The notes below the pieces were generated by a model. That model ran no database searches. It worked only from the letters and a program-made list of their open reading frames with translations, and was not told the origin of the DNA. This document shows, one piece after another, positions 16,883 through 19,017 of a stretch of DNA of 19,017 nt. How positions within the stretch are numbered: position 1 is the first letter of the stretch; the number at the start of each line of letters is the position of its first letter. Both the position numbers and the translations under genes were made by a program. The DNA is from Mucidula mucida (taxonomy: Eukaryota; Basidiomycota; Agaricomycetes; Agaricales; Physalacriaceae). The stretch is taken from contig JADNYV010000640.1 in the NCBI GenBank assembly GCA_015501055.1, forward strand, positions 1-19,017, in the 5' to 3' direction.

Positions 16883-19017
16883 AAGGCGCAAGTTCCATTC
16901 TGCGCCAGAGTCGCTCCATAAGGGCTGCAGAGGGTAGCGTGATGTCGAGGGGTTCAGTATCGGGCGGTGGCATGGGTCGGAAAAGATGTGATGGAAATTG
17001 CGACATGGGGACTTCAATGCGAGCAAGCGCAGGTGGCTTTGGCTTGTTTGGATATTGTTGGTGGAAATCACTGATGGCTTCGTCGGCATTTTTGAGATTG
17101 CATGCCGGTTCCCATGTCTGCTCGTGTGTGCCATAACCCTTCCAGTGAACCTTGTATTGAAAACCCCGCGGTACTTCCGGGAATTCACCACTTTCTCGAC
17201 CTCCCATTCCGGTTTGGCTCCTTCCAGCACAGGTGGTGGACGCGTGTCTCGGCGTTGCGTCGGAAATTGCGGCTCGTGGTAAGGCGTCAGCAGGGCCTCA
17301 TTGAACACGGGATGAATGCTTTTCCACGTGTGAGGAATTTGGAGCTTGTAAGAGCTCGTCCCGACTTTCTTGATCACTTTGAACGGCCCGAATCGTTTGT
17401 CATCGAGCTTCTTCATTGGTCGATCCGTGCTGAGATTCGTCGCTTCCAGCCATACTTTGTCGCCTTCCTTGTACTCTACTGCCTCTGTTCGCTTCCTGTC
17501 ATAAAACCGTTTCATGTCCTCTTTTGCCATCTTCAATGCTGACCCCACTTCATCCCATGTCTTCCTCATGCCATCGGCAAACTCCTGCGCAGTCTCATTT
17601 CTCGATGCCGTTTTCGGAGCGGTGCCTTTGTAGGGATGTCTGCCCATGTCTGCAAAGAACGGAGTGACTTTGGTCGCCGAGTGAACTCGATCGTTGTAAA
17701 CGAATTCAGCAGAGGGTAGCCATTCATGCCAGTCGTTCTGATGATAGTTGACGAATAACCGTAAGAAATGTTCTATCTCTTGGTTCACCGTTCCGTCTGC
17801 CCATTTGCCTGTGGATGATACGCCGTTGTAAAGTTTCCTGTATGCCCAACAACCGGTACAATTCCTTCATGAAACGCGAGTGGTATTGTGGACCGCGATC
17901 ATGTATCATCTGTCGTGGCATCCCATGTATGGGGAAAATGCGATCACGGTAAATGCGGGCCATGCCTTCTGACATCAGAGTGGTGTGTGTCGGTATGATA
18001 CGTAATCGCTTGGTGAAATGGTCCACAAACGTGCTGATCCGTTGTATCCTCCTGATTCGGCAGTTTCCAATCATGTCCGTCCCTACTATCTCCCATGGCT
18101 CGCTTGGCACATCAATAGGTAAGAGGTGCAGCCGGCTTCGTGCGATGTGACTTTGTGACCTGGCATTTTTGACACCCTTCTACGTATTCCGGACGTCTCG
18201 GCTGATTCCTGCCACCAATAGGTGCGTGTTATCAACTCGAGAGTCTTGTATGTCCGGATGCCTGCAAGCTGTGCTCATGGTGCATTCCAATAACTCTTCC
18301 CGCAATTCCTTGTCCTTCGGTATGTAATACGATCTTTCCACATAATAAGTCCATTTTCCTTCTCTTCCATCCTTTTTCTTTGTTTTCTAATGCTTTTTGT
18401 ATGTATCTGTCTTTGTTTCCTTTCTTTGTTTGATTTTGTTAAGTAATTCGTCCTCGGGTGTATCTACTGTATGTAAAGAAAATTGAATTTGTGAAATAAA
18501 AAACTCCGGCTTGAGCAAAACAACGTTTTCGTTATCTTTTTCCCCCTTCTCAAGGCCTGTCATCCTTGACAAGGCATCAGCTTTCCCCATCGTCTTGCCC
18601 GGCTTGTGAATCATCTGTATGTCATACTCCCTTAATCGTCCATCTCGCCTGCCTCAACTTCTTGTGGCTTCCGGAAGTACTGGAGGTTTTGATGATCGGT
18701 AAACACCTCACCGTTTCCTTTGCTCCAAGGAGATATTGTCTCCAGTCGTCAATCGAGTCCATAATAGCCATCATCTCTTTGTCGTAGATCTCATAATTGC
18801 GCTCTACTTCGTTCAGCGCGCGAGACCGAAAGGCTACTGGTCTCCATTTTCCGTCAACCAACTGGGAAAGAACCGCCCCGTTCGCATAGTTCGAGGAGTC
18901 TGCCTCAACTCGAAACTTGCCGTCGTCGCGTGGTACGATCAGAACGGGTTCTTCCGTCATCCTCCGTTTCAACTCCTCAAACGCCTCGTGCTGCTCCATG
19001 CCCCAAACCCACTCACC
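16881..19017 (-). pseudogene. gypsy Pol polyprotein (RNase H, integrase, chromodomain), many frameshifts as read
   Basis: In minus-strand order: RT connection and RNase H region from the edge to about 18390 (VEADSSNYANGAVLSQL, NYEIYDKEMMAIM, TDHQNLQYF in a shifted frame, HKPGKTMGKADALSR). An integrase zinc finger follows at about 18300-18120 in broken frames, with TYWW and EGCQKCQVTKSHRTK visible. The integrase core spans 18110-17755 with GTDMIG, HDRGPQY and PQANGQTER, which hold the D,D,E residues. The C-terminal region 17788-17205 has KEGDKVWLE and RFGPFKVIKKVG. A chromodomain at 17207-17030 has YKVHWKGYGTHEQTWEP. By my reading about fifteen one-base frame breaks lie between 17790 and 18710, one lies near 17164, and the rest is clean. 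The amino-acid motifs themselves are well conserved. Confidence 0.9.
17030..17207 (-). other. Chromodomain of the gypsy integrase
   Basis: The stretch EVEKVVNSRKYRG (one frame) continues as FQYKVHWKGYGTHEQTWEP and NADEAISDFHQQYP after a one-base shift near 17164. The Tyr, the two Trp and the WKGYG turn match the chromodomain fold that binds methylated histone H3 in chromoviruses. It is expected to steer integration to heterochromatin. Confidence 0.88.

Larger units (their letters stand above)
16341..19017 (-). mobile_element. Ty3/gypsy chromovirus, 3' part, inserted in the copia RT
   Basis: Read on the minus strand, the order is RT connection/RNase H, integrase zinc finger, integrase core, GPY/F region, chromodomain, polypurine tract, 3' LTR. 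RNase H before integrase is diagnostic of the gypsy order, and the C-terminal chromodomain marks a chromovirus. RT proper, protease, Gag and the 5' LTR lie beyond the right edge. The left boundary at 16341 falls inside the copia RT codon 1205, so this is a nested, younger insertion. Confidence 0.94.

Overview
The window looks like nuclear DNA of a filamentous basidiomycete, most likely an Agaricomycete. The genes are cut by short introns (44-62 nt) with GTNNGT-type donors, F-box-like genes of the expanded mushroom type are clustered, and fungal Ty1/copia and chromodomain Ty3/gypsy retrotransposons lie side by side. No bacterial-style operons, CRISPR arrays or confident tRNA genes are present.

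Layout, left to right. (1) 3-104: the 3' end of an unidentified plus-strand gene. (2) 105-1360: non-coding DNA ending in a compact promoter (CRE palindrome, TATA box). (3) 1361-3151: a seven-exon MFS sugar transporter whose last exon appears to be shifted by one missing base. (4) 3372-5059 and 5274-6930: two tandem F-box-like paralogues. The main exon of each has no usable ATG, and a phase-1 intron just upstream supplies the start in both. (5) 6931-8731: spacer with no supported gene. (6) 8732-10233: a four-exon zinc-dependent, formaldehyde-dehydrogenase-like alcohol dehydrogenase. (7) 10593-12392: a third, unrelated-looking F-box-like gene with a coiled coil, whose last codon and stop are supplied by a retrotransposon LTR. 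(8) 12387-16340: a Ty1/copia element with a 251-bp LTR, a half-tRNA initiator-Met primer site and one gag-pol frame broken by two TGA codons. (9) 16341-19017: a minus-strand chromodomain Ty3/gypsy element. Its 3' LTR begins inside the copia reverse transcriptase, and its body runs off the right edge.

The genes do not form an obvious pathway. Transporter, F-box genes and dehydrogenase share a strand but have separate promoters. The order of events can be read: the copia element landed on the end of the third F-box gene, and the gypsy element later landed inside copia. The younger gypsy copy carries a dense cluster of deletion-type frameshifts between about 17.79 and 18.71 kb, while the older copia frame has none. 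This points to local sequence or assembly error, or to a copy that was already defective when it inserted. I saw no evidence of a wholly new biological system; the nested retroelements and their junctions are the most informative part of the window.
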